Shown here: piece after piece, positions 1-11,699 of the stretch | Numbering within the stretch: position 1 is the stretch's first letter | Layout of the letters: every line of letters begins with the position of its first letter | Assembly: GCF_902167145.1 (NCBI RefSeq) | Contig: NC_050099.1 | Span: 12,786,434-12,850,433, forward strand | Reading direction: 5' to 3' | DNA length: 64,000 nt | Origin: Zea mays | Lineage: Eukaryota; Streptophyta; Magnoliopsida; Poales; Poaceae | Notes under the pieces: model-generated | The model's input: the letters and a program-made list of their open reading frames with translations, nothing else | Told to the model about the DNA's origin: nothing | Databases searched by the model: none | Translations under genes and position numbers: made by a program

Positions 1-1497
1 AAGGTGGTCTACTACGAGACCGATTCTTCATCACCTTCTACATCCGGCTCCGACACGCCATCCGTCACTTCTAAGCGCCATGAGCGCAAGAAGTTTAGTA
101 AGATTCCCCTACGCTATCCTCGCATTCTTAAACATACTTCGTTACTCTCCGTTCCATTAGGCAAACCACCCGTCTTTGAGGGTGAAGATTATTCTATGTG
201 GAGTGCTAGAATGAAAGGTCATCTAACCTCACTCCACAAAAGCATATGGGAAGTTGTTGAGTATGGAGCGCATGTACCACAGGTGGGGGATAAAGACTAT
301 GACTCGGATGAGGCCGACCAAATATGGCACTTTAACTCCCAAGCAACAACTATACTCCTCGCCTCTTTAAGTCGAGAGGAGTATAACAAAGTGCATGGGT
401 TAGAGTCCGCCAAAGATATTTGGGACGTGCTCAAGACCGCACACGAAGGAGATGAGGTGACAAGGATCACCAAGAGAGAGACAATCGAGGGGGAGCTCGG
501 TCGATTCATGCTTCACCAAGGGGAGGAGCCACAAGCGATGTACAACCGGCTCAAGACCTTGGTGAACCAAGTGTGCAACCTCAGGAGCACCAAATGGGAT
601 GACCATAAAATGGTCAAGGTTATTCTAAGATCACTCGTATTTCTTAATCCTACTCAAGTTCAATTAATTCGTGGTGATCCTAGACATAAACTAATGTCTC
701 CTGAGGAAGTGATAGGAAAATTTGTGAGCTTTGAATTGATGATCAAAGGCTCCAAGAAAATCATCGAGCAAGGCGTCTCCTCCACACCCGAGATGCAACC
801 CGTCGCATTCAAGGCGACGAAGGAGAAGAAAGAAGAGTCTACATCAAGTAGACTCCCCATTGACGCCTCCAAGCTCGACAACGAGGAAATGACGCTCATC
901 ATCAAGAGTTTCCGCCAAATCCTCAAACAAAAGAAGGGGAAGGATTACAAGCCCCGTTCCAAGAAAGTATGCTACAAGTGTGGTAAGCCCGATCACTTTA
1001 TAGCAAAATGTCCTATTTCTAGTGACAGGGGCGACGACAAGAGGGGGAAGAAGAAGGAGAAGAAGAGGTACTACAAGAAGAAGGGCGGCGATGCCCATGT
1101 TTGCCGGGAGTGGGACTCCGACGAGAGCTCCACCGACTCCTCCTTCGACGAGGACGCCGCAAACATCGCCGTCAACAAGGCTCTCCTCTTCCCCAATGTT
1201 GGCCACAAGTGCCTTATGACAAAGGACGACAAGAAGAAGAAGGTAAAATCAAGATCCTCCACTAAGTATGCAACTTCAAGTGATGAGGAAAGTTCTAGTG
1301 ATGATGAGGATAACTTGCTCACCCTTTTTGCCAACTTAAACATGAAACAAAAGGAAAAACTAAATGAATTGATTAGTGCCATTCATGAGAAGGATGAACT
1401 CTTGGATAGCCAAGAGGACTTCCTTATTAAGGAAAACAAAAAGCATGTAAAAGTTAAAAATGCTTATGCTCAGGAGATAGAGAAATGTGAAAATTAA
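1..1497 (+). pseudogene. gag: Opie-like gag, N-terminal part (capsid and zinc knuckle), 5' partial
   Basis: The frame is open at the left edge, so the true start is upstream. An N-terminal UBN2-type copia gag domain lies near residues 55-260 (FEGEDYSMWSARMKGHL). A CCHC zinc knuckle, CYKCGKPDHFIAKC, lies near residue 325 and is followed by lysine-rich and acidic tracts. This part forms the particle shell and binds RNA in the cytoplasm. The frame ends at a TAA near 1497 inside a coiled-coil stretch that continues in another frame from about 1491, so a small indel has split gag. I infer decay rather than programmed shifting, because the heptad pattern simply continues across the break. Confidence 0.85.
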
Positions 1498-2468
1498 CTA
1501 GTGAGCTAAGCACTTGCCATGACACTATTTCCAACCTTAGATTTGAGAATGCTAAATTAATTGCTAAGGTTGAGAAGTTAGATGTTTGTGATGATTCAAT
1601 TGTTAATCTTAGAAATGATAATGCTAGTTTAATTGCTAAGATTGATAAGTTGAATGCATCTCTCTCTAGCCTTAAAATTGAGAATGAAAAATTGATTGCT
1701 AAGGCTAAAGATTTAAATGTTTGCAATGTTTCCATTTCCAATCTTAGATATGAGAATGCTATTTTACTAGCTAAGATTGTTGAATTAAACGATTGCAAAC
1801 CCTCTACATCTACCGTTGAACATGTTACTATTTGCACTAGATGTAGAGACATTAATGTTGATGCTATCCATGATCACCTAGCTTTGATTAAACAACAAAA
1901 TGATCACATAGCTCAACTTAGTGCTAAAATTAATGAGCATGACTTAGAAAATGAAAAATTTAAATTTGCTAGAAGCATGCTCTATAGTGGGAGACGCCCT
2001 GGCATTAAGGATGGCATTGGCTTCCAACAGGGAGACAATGTCAAGCTTAATGCCCCCAAGAAATTGTTCAACTTTGTTAAGGGCAAGGCTCCCATGGTTC
2101 ATGATAACGAGGGTTACATTTTATACCCTGCCGGTTATCTCGAACACAAAATTAGGAGAATTCATTCTAGGAAGTCTCACTCTTGCTCTCATCATGCTTT
2201 TATGTATAAGAGCGAGGCATCTAGCTCTAGGCAATCAACCCATGTTAAATTGCCTAAAAAGAAATCTCCTATTGCATCAAATGAACATAACATTTCATTT
2301 AAAACTTTTGATGCATCATATGTTTTAACTAACAAATCAGGCAAAGTAGTTGCCAAATATGTTGGGGGCAAACACAAGGGGTCAAAGACTTGTGTTTGGG
2401 TACCCAAGGTACTTGTTTCTAATGTCAAAGGACCCAAGACCGTTTGGGTACCTAAGAACAAGGCCTAA
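1491..2468 (+). pseudogene. gag: Opie-like gag, C-terminal coiled-coil part
   Basis: This continues gag in a different frame. It contains repeated heptad-like units (LRFENAKLIAKVEKL and variants at about 1535-1800), giving a long predicted coiled coil, then a basic C-terminal tail rich in VWVPK motifs before a TAA at 2466-2468. Long coiled-coil gag tails are known in maize Sireviruses and are thought to mediate interactions with host proteins. It has no start of its own, and is readable only as the other half of the broken gag. The pol frame begins directly after it. Confidence 0.8.
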
Positions 2469-2481
2469 ATTTGTTTTGTAG

Positions 2482-4512
2482 GTTTATGCATCTGGGGGCT
2501 CAAGTTGGATCAACGATAGCGGGTGCACAAACCACATGACTCGGGAGAAAAGGATGTTCTCCTCCTATGAGAAAAACCATGAACCCCAAAGAGCTATCAC
2601 ATTCGGGGATGGAAATCAAGGTTTGGTCAAAGGACTTGGTAAAATTGCTATATCACCTGACCATTCTATTTCCAATGTTTTTCTTGTAGATTCTTTAGAT
2701 TATAACTTGCTTTCAGTTTCTCAATTATGTAAAATGGGTTACAACTGTCCTTTTACGGATATAGGTGTTACTATCTTTAGAAGAAGTGATGATTCAGTAG
2801 CATTTAAGGGAGTGTTAGAGAGTCAGTTATACTTAGTTGATTTTAATATAGCTGAACTCGACACTTGCTTAATTGCTAAGACTAACATGGGTTGGCTCTG
2901 ACATCGCCGACTAGCCCACGTTGGGATGAAGAATCTTCATAAGCTTCTAAAGGGATAGCACATTTTGGGACTAACAAATGTTCATTTTGAGAAAGACAGG
3001 GTTTGTAGCGCATGTCAAGTAGGGAAACAAGTTGGTGTTCATCATCCACACAAGAACATCATGATGACCGACAGGCCGCTCGAACTACTCCACATGGACC
3101 TATTCGGCCTGATCGCTTACATAAGCATCGGCGGCAATAAGTACTGTCTAGTTATTGTGGATGATTATTCTCGCTTCACTTGGGTGTTCTTTTTACAGGA
3201 AAAATCACAAACCCAAGAGACTCTAAAAGGATTCTTGAGACGAGCTCAAAATGAGTTCGGATTAAGGATAAAAAAGATTAGAAGCGACAACGGGACGGAG
3301 TTCAAGAACTCACAAATTGAAGGCTTTCTTGAGGATGAGGGCATCAAGCATGAGTTCTCTTCTCCCTACACGCCACAACAAAATGGTGTAGTGGAGAGGA
3401 AGAATAGAACTCTACTTGACATGGCAAGGACCATGCTTGATGAGTACAAGACTTCGGACCGGTTTTGGGCGGAAGCAATCAACACCGCTTGCTACGCCAT
3501 CAACCGTCTCTACCTTCACCGAATCCTCAAGAAGACATCATATGAACTCCTCACCGGTAAAAAGCCCAATGTTTCATATTTTAGAGTCTTTGGTAGCAAA
3601 TGCTTTATACTGGTTAAAAGAGGTAGAAAATCTAAATTTGCTCCTAAGGCTGTAGAAGGCTTTTTACTTGGTTATGATTCAAACACAAGGGCATATAGAG
3701 TCTTTAACAAGTCCACTGGACTTGTTGAAGTTTCTTGTGACATTGTGTTTGATGAGACTAACGGCTCTCAAGTAGAGCTAGTTGATCTTGATGAGCTAGA
3801 TGATGAAGAGGCTCCGTGCATCGCGCTAAGGAACATGTCCATTGGGGATGTGTGTCCTAAGGAATCCGAAGAGCCTCCACAATCACAAGATCAACCATCT
3901 TCCTCCATGCAAGCATCTCCACCAACTCAAGATGAGGATCAAAATCAAGAGGATGATAATGAAGATCAAGAAGATGAGCCACCTCAAGAGGAGGGCAATG
4001 ATCAAGGGGGAGATGCCAATAATCAAGACAAGGAAGATGACGACGGTCCAAGACCGCCACACCTAAGAGTCCACCAAGCAATACAACGAGATCACCCCGT
4101 GAACTCCATCCTCGGCGATATTCATAAGGGGGTAACTACTCGATCTCGTGTTGCTCATTTTTGTGAACATTACTCCTTTGTGTCTTCTATTGAGCCATAC
4201 AGGGTAGAAGATGCATTAAGGGATTTGGATTGGGTGTTGGCAATGCAAGAGGAAATCAACAACTTCACGAGGAATGAGGTATGGCATCTTGTTCCACGTC
4301 CAAATCAAAATGTTGTAGGAACCAAGTGGGTCTTCCGCGACAAGCAAGATGAGCATGGTGTGGTGATAAGGAACAAAGCCCGACTTGTGGCCAAGGGATA
4401 TTCACAAGTCGAAGGTTTGGATTTCGGTGAAACCTATGCACCCGTAGCTAGGCTTGAGTATTACTTGCCTATGCTACTTACCATGGCTTTAATCTCTATC
4501 AAATGGATGTGA
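2482..4512 (+). pseudogene. pol: Opie-like pol part 1: protease, integrase, start of reverse transcriptase
   Basis: One frame, interrupted by TGA at 2899-2901 and TAG at 2956-2958. It opens with a retropepsin site (WINDSGCTNHM, Asp-Ser-Gly at 2515-2523). The integrase zinc region and catalytic core follow, with acidic positions in LLHMDLFG, RSDNGTEF and NGVVERKNR. An acidic, glutamine-rich linker spans about 3780-4060, and RT begins near 4200 (NEVWHLVPRP, GTKWVFRDK). The frame ends at 4512 because a short deletion near 4455-4465 shifts it. Integrase lying before RT is diagnostic of Ty1/copia. It would cleave Gag-Pol and insert cDNA into chromosomes; this copy is inactive. Confidence 0.85.
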
Positions 4513-5714
4513 AAAGTGCCTTCCTCAATGGACAAATCAAGGAGGAGGTCTATGTTGAGCAACCTCCCGGCTTTGAAGATAGTGAGTATACTAACCATGT
4601 TTATAAACTCTCTAAGGCGCTTTATGGGCTCAAGCAAGCCCCACGAGCATGGTATGAATGCCTAAGAGATTTTCTTATCGCTAATGGCTTCAAAGTCGGA
4701 AAAGCCGATCCTACTCTCTTTACTAAAACAATTGCAAATGATTTGTTTGTATGCCAAATTTATGTTGATGATATCATATTTGGGTCTACTAACAAATCTA
4801 CTTGTGAAGAGTTTAGTAGGATCATGGTACAAAAATTCGAGATATCTATGATGGGGGAGTTAAAGTATTTTCTAGGATTTCAAGTCAAGCAACTCCAAGA
4901 GGGCACCTTCATTAGCCAAACGAAGTACATTCAAGACATACTCACCAAGTTTGGGATGAAGGATGCCAAACCCATCAAGACACCCATGGGAACCAATGGG
5001 CATCTCGACCTCAACACGGGAGGTAAATCCGTAGATCAAAAGGTATATTGGTCGATGATAAGATCTTTACTCTATTTATGTGCATCTCGACCGGATATTA
5101 TGCTTTCCGTATGCATGTGTGCAAGATTCCAAGCCGATCCTAAGGAAGTTCACCTTAGGGCCGTAAAACGAATCTTGAGATATTTAGTTTATACTCCTAA
5201 GTTTGGTCTTTGGTACCCTAGGGGATCCACCTTTGATTTAATAGGTTATTCAGATGCTGATTGGGCAGGGTGTAAAATTGATAGAAAGAGCACATCAGGG
5301 ACTTGTCAGTTCTTGGGAAGATCCCTGGTGTCTTGGGCTTCAAAGAAACAAAACTCAGTAGCTCTTTCCACCGCCGAAGCCGAGTACATTACCGCAGGCC
5401 ATTGTTGCGCGCAATTGCTTTGGATGAGGCAAACCGTTAGGGACTATGGCTACAAATTAACCAAAGTTCCTCTCCTATGTGATAATGAGAGTGTAATCCG
5501 CATGGCGGATAATCCCGTTGAGCACAGCCGCACTAAGCACATAGCCATTCGGTATCACTTTTTGAGGGATCACCAACAACGGGGGGATATCGAGATAGCC
5601 TATGTGAGCACCAAAGAACAATTAGCCGATATCTTTACCAAGCCATTAGATGAGAAAACATTTACCAAACTTAGGCATGAGCTAAACATTCTTGATTCTA
5701 TGAATTTTGATTGA
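4503..5714 (+). pseudogene. pol: Opie-like pol part 2: reverse transcriptase and RNase H
   Basis: The remainder of pol in a shifted frame, 403 residues. The RT catalytic motif is YVDDIIFGS near residue 91, preceded by YGLKQAPRAWY. The RNase H region shows YSDADWAG, LSTAEAEY and DNESVI, with the copia terminal motif QLADIFTKPL. It ends at TGA 5712-5714. The opening methionine is only the internal Met of the MDVKSAFLNG motif, not a biological start. Beyond the shift at its beginning no further stop is seen, so decay is limited. Confidence 0.88.
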
Positions 5715-6512
5715 TATTTTGCACACATAGCTCATTTTTGTACCTTTAATCACTTCTCTTTCATGTGCTATGACTAATGTGGTTTTTAAGTGTGTTTTAT
5801 GCTAAGTCATAGATTGAAAGGGAAATGGAGTTTTCGGCGAAGAAAAGGCTTCCACTCCACTCCATCGAATTATTCATCCTTCGCCATCGCTCCACACCGC
5901 TCTCCAATTTGGTATAATCTTCACTCATATATTATTTACCAAAGGAGGAGAAAGTTTAAAAAGGGCTTATCTTTCACTCACAAGTATCTGTTTTTGGCGA
6001 TTCATGCCAAAGGGGGAGAAAGTATTAGCCCAAAGCAAAAGGATCGCACCACCACCACCAATTTCAAAAATGTAGTCTTTTTCAAATTGAATTTAAAGAA
6101 GGTTTTTCAATTGGTATGACCTCTTTCAAAATTAATATCTAAAACCCTCTTGAACACTAAGAGGAGAATTTCATTGAGGGGGAGTTTTGTTTAGTCAAAG
6201 GAAAAGCATTTGAAACAAGGGGAGAAAATTTCAAATCTTGGAAAAGCTTCTCAAAATCTTATTCATATACCTCTGACTATTTGCAAAAGACTTTGAGAAA
6301 GAATTTCCAAAACATTTGCAAAAACAAAACAAGTGGTGCAAGCGTGGTCCAAAATGTTAAATATGAAGAAAGCATCCATGCATATCTTATGAAATGAAAA
6401 TTGGTTTAAATTCCAAGTAACCTTTGCACTTACATTATGCAAACTAGTTCAATTCAGCACTTTTATATTTGCTTTGGTTTGTGTTGGCATCAATCACCAA
6501 AAAGGGGGAGAT
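5715..6512 (+). other. Sirevirus post-pol noncoding region with several purine tracts
   Basis: AT-rich, without a supported gene. It carries repeated G-rich purine stretches (about 5942, 6008, 6176 and 6220) and the functional-looking tract aaaaagggggagat directly before the 3' LTR at 6500-6512. Several polypurine tracts before the 3' LTR are a known Sirevirus feature; the last one primes plus-strand DNA synthesis. Confidence 0.7.
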
Positions 6513-7708
6513 TGAAAGGGAAATAGGCTCACACCTTTTCCTAAATAATTTTGGTGGTTGAATTGCCCAACACAAATAATTGGACTAACTAGTTTGCTCT
6601 AGATTATAAGTTCTACAGGTGCCAAAGGTTCAACACAAACCAATAAAAAGTCCAAGAAAGGGTTCAAACAAAAAGGAGCAAAGACAACTGAAGGCTGCCC
6701 TGGTCTGGCGCACCGGACAGTGTCTGGTGCACTAGGGTGGATCAACTCCAACTTGTCACCTTCGGGATTTCTGGGAGCCACTCCGCTATAATTCACCGGA
6801 CTGTCCGGTGTAGCACCGGACTGTCCGGTGTGCCAAGCGGAGCAACGGCTACCTGCGCCAACGGTCGCCTGCAACGCTACAGGAACAGTGAACAGTGCGC
6901 GGACTGCGCGCGCAGAAGTTAGAGCAGGCGCAGATGGCGCACCGGACAGTGAACAGGATCTGTCCGGTTCACCACCGGATTGTCCGGTGGCCCACATGTC
7001 AGAAGCTCCAACAGTCGAACCCTAACGGTTGGGTGACGTGGCTAGCGCACCGGACAGTGTACGGTGGCGCACCGGACTGTCCGGTGTGTCATACGACAGC
7101 AGCCTTCCCCAACGGCCATTTTGGTGGTTGGGGCTATAAATACCCCCCAACCACCACTCTTCAAGGCACCCAAGCATTCACTACTCCTCATTCAATACAA
7201 GAGCAATACACAACACTACAAGACACAAATCAAAGCCTTCGATCAAATCAAAGTCCACAATACAACTCTAGTTTTTAGGACTTGTGAGAAGATCGACTTG
7301 TGTTCTCTTGTTGTTCTTGTTGCTTGGTTGGCTTTCTTCTTCCTCTATTCTTATTCCCAAGATCATTGTAATCAAAGCAAGAGACACCCAGTTGTGGTGG
7401 TCCTTGTAGTGGACTAAGTGTCCCATTTGATTGAGAAGAGAAGCTCACTCGGTCTAAGTGATCGTTTGAGAGAGGGAAAGGGTTGAAAGAGACCCGGTCT
7501 TTGTGACCACCTCAACGGGGAGTAGGTTTGCAAGAACCGAACCTCGGTAAAACAAATCACTATGTTCATCCGCTTTATTTCTTTGTTGATTTGTTTTCCC
7601 TCTCTTACAGACTCTATTATATTTCTAACGCTAACCTTGGCTTGTAGTTATGCTTAAACTTTATAAATGTTAGATTTGCCTATTCACCCCCCCTCTAGGC
7701 GACTTTCA
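6513..7708 (+). repeat. Opie-like 3' LTR
   Basis: 1196 bp, TGAAAG at the left and CTTTCA at the right. It contains a cluster of short palindromes built on CCGGAC/GTCCGG between about 6705 and 7090, upstream of a TATA box. The following flank (gctcc) interrupts a transposase remnant. Confidence 0.88.
7135..7142 (+). promoter_or_regulatory. TATA box of Opie-like LTR
   Basis: TATAAATA about 45 bp after the last CCGGAC-type palindrome, followed by a C-rich start region. It fits the U3/R boundary of the LTR. Confidence 0.7.
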
Positions 7709-7987
7709 GCTCCTCAACCTCTCAAGATTTTAAGCGACTCCTCCACATGCGATACTTTGATGAAAGTAGAGCAGATGATAGGCACACAAGTCGTTGAAGT
7801 AGTCATGCATCGACTAGTTGTGGGCCACTTCATGATCTTGGTCGATGTAGCTCCACGAATGTGTCCTTAGTCTCCCTATTATTGAAGATCTAGAGGCAAG
7901 TTTTGCCATAATATCCTTCATAGTTTGATGCAACGTATCGAGTTTCTCGTCTTTAGTCATCTCAATGTTAGAGCCTAAGGAAGACAT
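7709..7987 (-). pseudogene. HARBI1-like (PIF/Harbinger) transposase, N-terminal remnant
   Basis: On the minus strand an ATG at 7987 opens a short reading frame (MSSLGSNIEMTKDEK...) reaching SYIDQDHEVAHN, then a stop near 7814. After it, MHDYFNDLCAYHLLYF and, one frame over, KYRMWRSRL can be read. This order (YIDRDREAAH-like, then DYF, then FRRRFRMRRS-like) is that of the N-terminus of plant HARBI1-type DDE nucleases. The Opie element is inserted at 7708/7709 and the rest of the transposase would lie beyond it, outside the window. Upstream (7990-8130) is an AT-rich leader with a possible TATA (ctattaatag). The family call rests on short motifs only. Confidence 0.45.
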
Positions 7988-8196
7988 GCTGAGAGTGGTT
8001 TGGTGTAGTGAAAGGAGGGTGATAGGAGCAAAATAGGAAGTGGTAAGAGTAAAAATAAAGAGTGAGAGATGTGAATGAACCTAAACACCCATCTATTAAT
8101 AGGTTAGATTCCAATTGTTTTGTTTTTCGACGTCAGCTCTAATACGGTCAGTACCGATCTAATCCGATCGTAGGTCAAATCGACCATAATTCAGTC

Positions 8197-8897
8197 CAAG
8201 GTTTAAAATAACGGGCTATACAAAATAGCAATAGTGTAGCTATGGCAAATAACAGATTTATAAAAAACATAAAAACATGTATAATTTATGGGAAAATATG
8301 GAAGTCAAGATATTTGACTAAGAGGAATATGTTTTCATGGCGGCTCTCGGAGACTAGGGACATAACACAATACATGATTCATGAAATTCAAGTGTTTAAC
8401 ACTTCAATAACATAGTTAGCCACTAGCTAGGCAACTACAAAACATGATAATTAATAGGTTTACTTAGTTCTAAAATACCAGAGTAGTAAAGAATTTACCA
8501 GATCACTAACATGGTAGCAACGCAATACCATGATTTAGTACATAACAATAGAAACTTATTAGTGTAAGTGAATGACTACTAGTGCGATCTATTGATCAAG
8601 CATAGAGTCATCTGAATAAGAAGAATGAGCGCTATCCATGTCAATAGCATGTGCATCATCTTATGATGTAAATCAAGTTTAGGTTGTTATGTATGAAGCA
8701 AGTTTAGGTTGATCTTCATTACATCCAATAATATCATTGAGCTTCCTAATCCTTCATTACATTCATTAATTTTTTGTCCCACCATGAAAAATAAAAATTG
8801 TATGGCTATTTAGTGCTAAAGCTACGACATTTAGCGAAAATAATGTCTAAAAGTGAAATGTCTATAGTGCCGTTATAGCCCGCTATTTTTAACATAG
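8197..8897. mobile_element. Possible decayed nonautonomous TIR element
   Basis: Imperfect terminal inverted repeats: GGTTTAAAATAACGGGCTAT at the left (8200-8219) matches the reverse complement of the right end around 8868-8897 (gcccgctatttttaacatag). The interior is AT-rich with no gene. No convincing 8-bp target duplication is visible, so the ends are approximate. A hAT-type origin is possible but unproven. Confidence 0.38.
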
Positions 8898-8907
8898 AAA
8901 TTTTGGA

Positions 8908-9042
8908 TCTGTACCATTAAAAGATTACAACTTTAAATATATATCATTGCTATCTCACTTACATGTAGGGTTCACATGAGTCAATGACATATGAGGTCAA
9001 TGGTATATATTTAAAGTTATAATAATCTTTTAATAGTATAGA
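8908..9042. mobile_element. MITE-like inverted repeat
   Basis: The left arm (8908-8949, containing ccattaaaagatta and tttaaatatatatca) pairs with the right arm (8998-9042) at roughly 85 percent by eye around a 48-bp loop. It is a compact hairpin of about 135 bp without coding capacity. Superfamily not assigned. Confidence 0.5.
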
Positions 9043-10870
9043 TTCAATTTATTCCTTAAAGGTATGGCGAGAATTGAGGATAAAGGATGAGGAGAATTGA
9101 TAGCAAGGCTGACCATCAATTCGAGTCGTGGACTCGTGGCAACAAGGATTTGCGTTTTTACTCGCAGCGTCGCAGATGCCAGAGGGTGGGCTGCTGTGTG
9201 AGAGAGAGGGGTGATGAACTGATGAATATGTGGATAAGGATGATAGGCCACCAAGGACGGGGTCAGGATGGCTAGATCGGCGGCCCCATCGTTGTCAGCG
9301 CTGCCGAGCTCGATCTCTCACTAATACTGGAATGGTATGGCAGTGGCAGGGTGGTCGGCTCGGCTGACGACTTCGAGCTCTCCGCGGCGATACCCAGTCG
9401 TCGACATTGTCGTGGGCCCCGCATGGCACGTCGATAGACCACCTCAGACAACTAAGCGATTGTGATGGGTTCGGCCTATGCGTCGTGTCGCTCGTATTCG
9501 TAGCGTACAGTGGATCCCAAGCAACAGTGAGCACTGGGTGGTCGAGTCAGTGTGTGCGAGCGTGACACTGTCGCGCAACGGCGATCGTTCATCAGCCACG
9601 AGCGCAGAGAGAGTACCTATTCCCGTGCTCGTGCTTCGGCAGAGTTTGTTTGGCTGGGTGGGCACTGGGCAGGCAGGCAGCCAGCCAGGCAGGTGCCGGT
9701 GGCCGGTGGGCGTCGTCCGCGCTCCATATAGGATAGGACATGGAAAAAAAAGTTTGAGGTTTGAGAGCCGGCTCAGGATTCGACGAGATTCGCCGTTTTT
9801 TTTCCCGTTTCCGATGAATGGCGGGATCGAAATCCAGCGCAAAGTTTCGAAATTTTTCATTTCAACATTTGATTTTTTTTAAAAAAATCATAAAATTCTA
9901 GAAAAATTCTACAAAAACTAGAGGTCGTCAGAAGTGCAGTAATATATTTGCTATTCAAAAGTTCATGTTTTGGTATCACAAATAAACTATATTTGTTATA
10001 AACCCGTTAACCCGCCCGTTTCTCGCCGAGACTTGCCCGTTTCTCGTCGAAACCCGCCAGTTTTTTTCTCAGATCTTGCTAATTAGCTAGGGGTTTGTAC
10101 CGTTAATCAAGTGTATTCCGTTTGATTTTGTGTATTTTGTGTGTTTATATGATGAAATAGTTACCTGACATTGACATCTGTTAGTTGTTAGTGGATAGTT
10201 GTTAGATGATATTAGTACATGCGTTATTTTAAATCTATTCGATAGTGAGCAGCATGTATTCCTTACTAGTATATTGTCAATTTGTCATGTATGTTATTTT
10301 AAATATTTGTTTGTTGTTCGTATTATCTAGCTAATTTTATTTTATAACTGTATAGAAATATGTATATGTAATGGACCCACACCCAGATGCTTCGAACATG
10401 TCTGATTATTATGACTCTAGCTGAATATGTGGATGCATTATCATTCAACGATGCTTTGCGTTGTAATTTGTGTTATTGGACAATTTGTGTTATGGAAAAC
10501 TTTTATATCTACTTGTATGACACAACTGTAACCTTATATTGATGTGTGTTGCACTCAAATTATGGTTTTCTATTTGCATATGTATGTTTTATGTGTTTTT
10601 GTGCATTAAATTATTTTTGAATATATTGTTATTCATTGTGCAACATGATTTGAATAAAATACAGATAAATCATATCAAATTTTTTTCCCTAACTAACAAT
10701 GTCAACCGGTAATAAATCACCAAAATTCGGTCAGTATGCAGCGAGTTTCCCCGAGAAAAACGAGAAATTGGTTTTCAAATTTGAAAACAAAAAACGTTCG
10801 AGAAATGCGAGTTTCGAGCAGATTTCGCTTTTTCATTTTCTACGAGCAGCGGGATTAGGAGAATAAACGG
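9043..10870. other. No gene recognised
   Basis: 9060-9730 is GC-rich with short frames on both strands and no recognisable protein. A short (CAGG/CAGC)n tract lies at 9667-9692. 9740-10870 is AT-rich; its ends (about 9760-10060 and 10710-10860) contain related CGAGAAA/TTTCTCG-type sequence, which hints at a decayed inverted-repeat transposon, but I cannot place boundaries. Confidence 0.4.
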
Positions 10871-10871
10871 G

Positions 10872-11480
10872 ATGTCAAACCTTAGCTTAGGCTCACTCAG
10901 GCTCGATTTGACTCGGAGAGCCTCGTGAGCATCAACGAGCTTGAGCTGAGCCTACTTTTGGAGCTCGCTCAAATAGCGAGTCGAGGTGAGCTGAGCCTAA
11001 ACGAGCCTAAGGGCATGTTCAGTTACACCAATCCAGAGGGGGATTAGAGGGGATTAAATCCCCTCCTAGTCATTTTTAACTAGGAGGGGATTTAATTCCC
11101 TTCAATCCCCCTCTGGATTGGTGTAACCGAACATGCCCTAAGGTGGCTCACAAGCCTACCAGACCATGTAGTGCTATGTTGTGACATTATATTGATTTAT
11201 TTTCTTATTTTTATGGATCTAATGTTATATTTAGTTTAAATTATGTTCCTAAATTTTAGTACATATTTTTTTATTTTATATACAATGAAAACATACAATT
11301 TATGCTTTAAATTGGACTTAGTGTGCCGGCTGGTGAGTCTAAACGAGCCCGAGACGAGTCTGATCTCCGAAATCGCAATGCGATCGAGTCAAGCTTGACT
11401 TGCTAGGTGACCGAGCCGCACTGAGACGAGCTGAACCGAGCTTGGCTCAGCTTGTTTCTAGCCCTAGCTCCAGACAATCA
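10872..11480. mobile_element. GAGCTCG/GAGCC-rich decayed transposon candidate
   Basis: Both ends are rich in GAGCC, GCTCG and GAGCT motifs in roughly mirrored order (about 10880-11010 and 11330-11470), around an AT-rich core. This resembles terminal regions of nonautonomous plant DNA transposons. A Tourist-like MITE has inserted into its left arm. No target duplication found. Confidence 0.3.
11011..11138. mobile_element. Tourist-like MITE, 128 bp
   Basis: Terminal inverted repeat GGGCATGTTC at the left, with its reverse complement GAACATGCCC at the right. The two halves pair almost completely (ccaatccagaggggga with tccccctctggattgg). It is flanked by TAA at 11008-11010 and 11139-11141, the target duplication of PIF/Harbinger (Tourist) elements. 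Confidence 0.82.
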
Positions 11481-11529
11481 TTGACCGGGTTGGAGATGTG
11501 GGTTTGGCCCTAACTAGAGTTTAGATAAT

Positions 11530-11683
11530 GTCACATTAAATATTTAAATATCAACTACGAGTATTGTATCAGGTTAATTATGTTTAATAAATTCATATCG
11601 TCTTTTATTTTTATATATGTAATTAGCTTTATAATTAGACTATATTTAATACTTGTAATTACCATTCAAATATTTGATGTGAC
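11530..11683. mobile_element. MITE-like element with GTCACAT termini
   Basis: Left end GTCACATTAAATATTTAAAT; right end, reverse-complemented, GTCACATCAAATATTTGAAT. The AT-rich interior (aattagactatatttaatac) is of a kind I recall from a common grass MITE. Target duplication not clear. Confidence 0.5.
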
Positions 11684-11699
11684 AGTGCACAAGCTAAAG

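Larger units (their letters stand above)
1..7708 (+). mobile_element. Opie-like Ty1/copia (Sirevirus) element, 5' end outside window
   Basis: The element enters the window inside gag and runs through protease, integrase, reverse transcriptase and RNase H (the Ty1/copia order) to a polypurine tract and a 3' LTR. The 5' LTR and primer site lie upstream of the window. The LTR termini TGAAAG...CTTTCA, the long coiled-coil gag and the repeated purine tracts after pol are Sirevirus traits; the LTR text matches my memory of maize Opie. The coding region has at least four lesions (two frameshifts, two nonsense codons), so this copy is not autonomous. The right flank gctcc (7709-7713) is the expected target duplication, but its partner is outside the window. 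Confidence 0.85.

Noticed and set aside
2899..2958. Programmed readthrough of TGA and TAG in the Opie pol
   Set aside because: Two different stops 57 nt apart in the integrase zinc region are simplest as nonsense mutations of a decayed copy.
9294..9882. Overlapping frames of 79-138 codons in GC-rich DNA
   Set aside because: Both strands are open in several frames, with no domain and no splice or promoter support.
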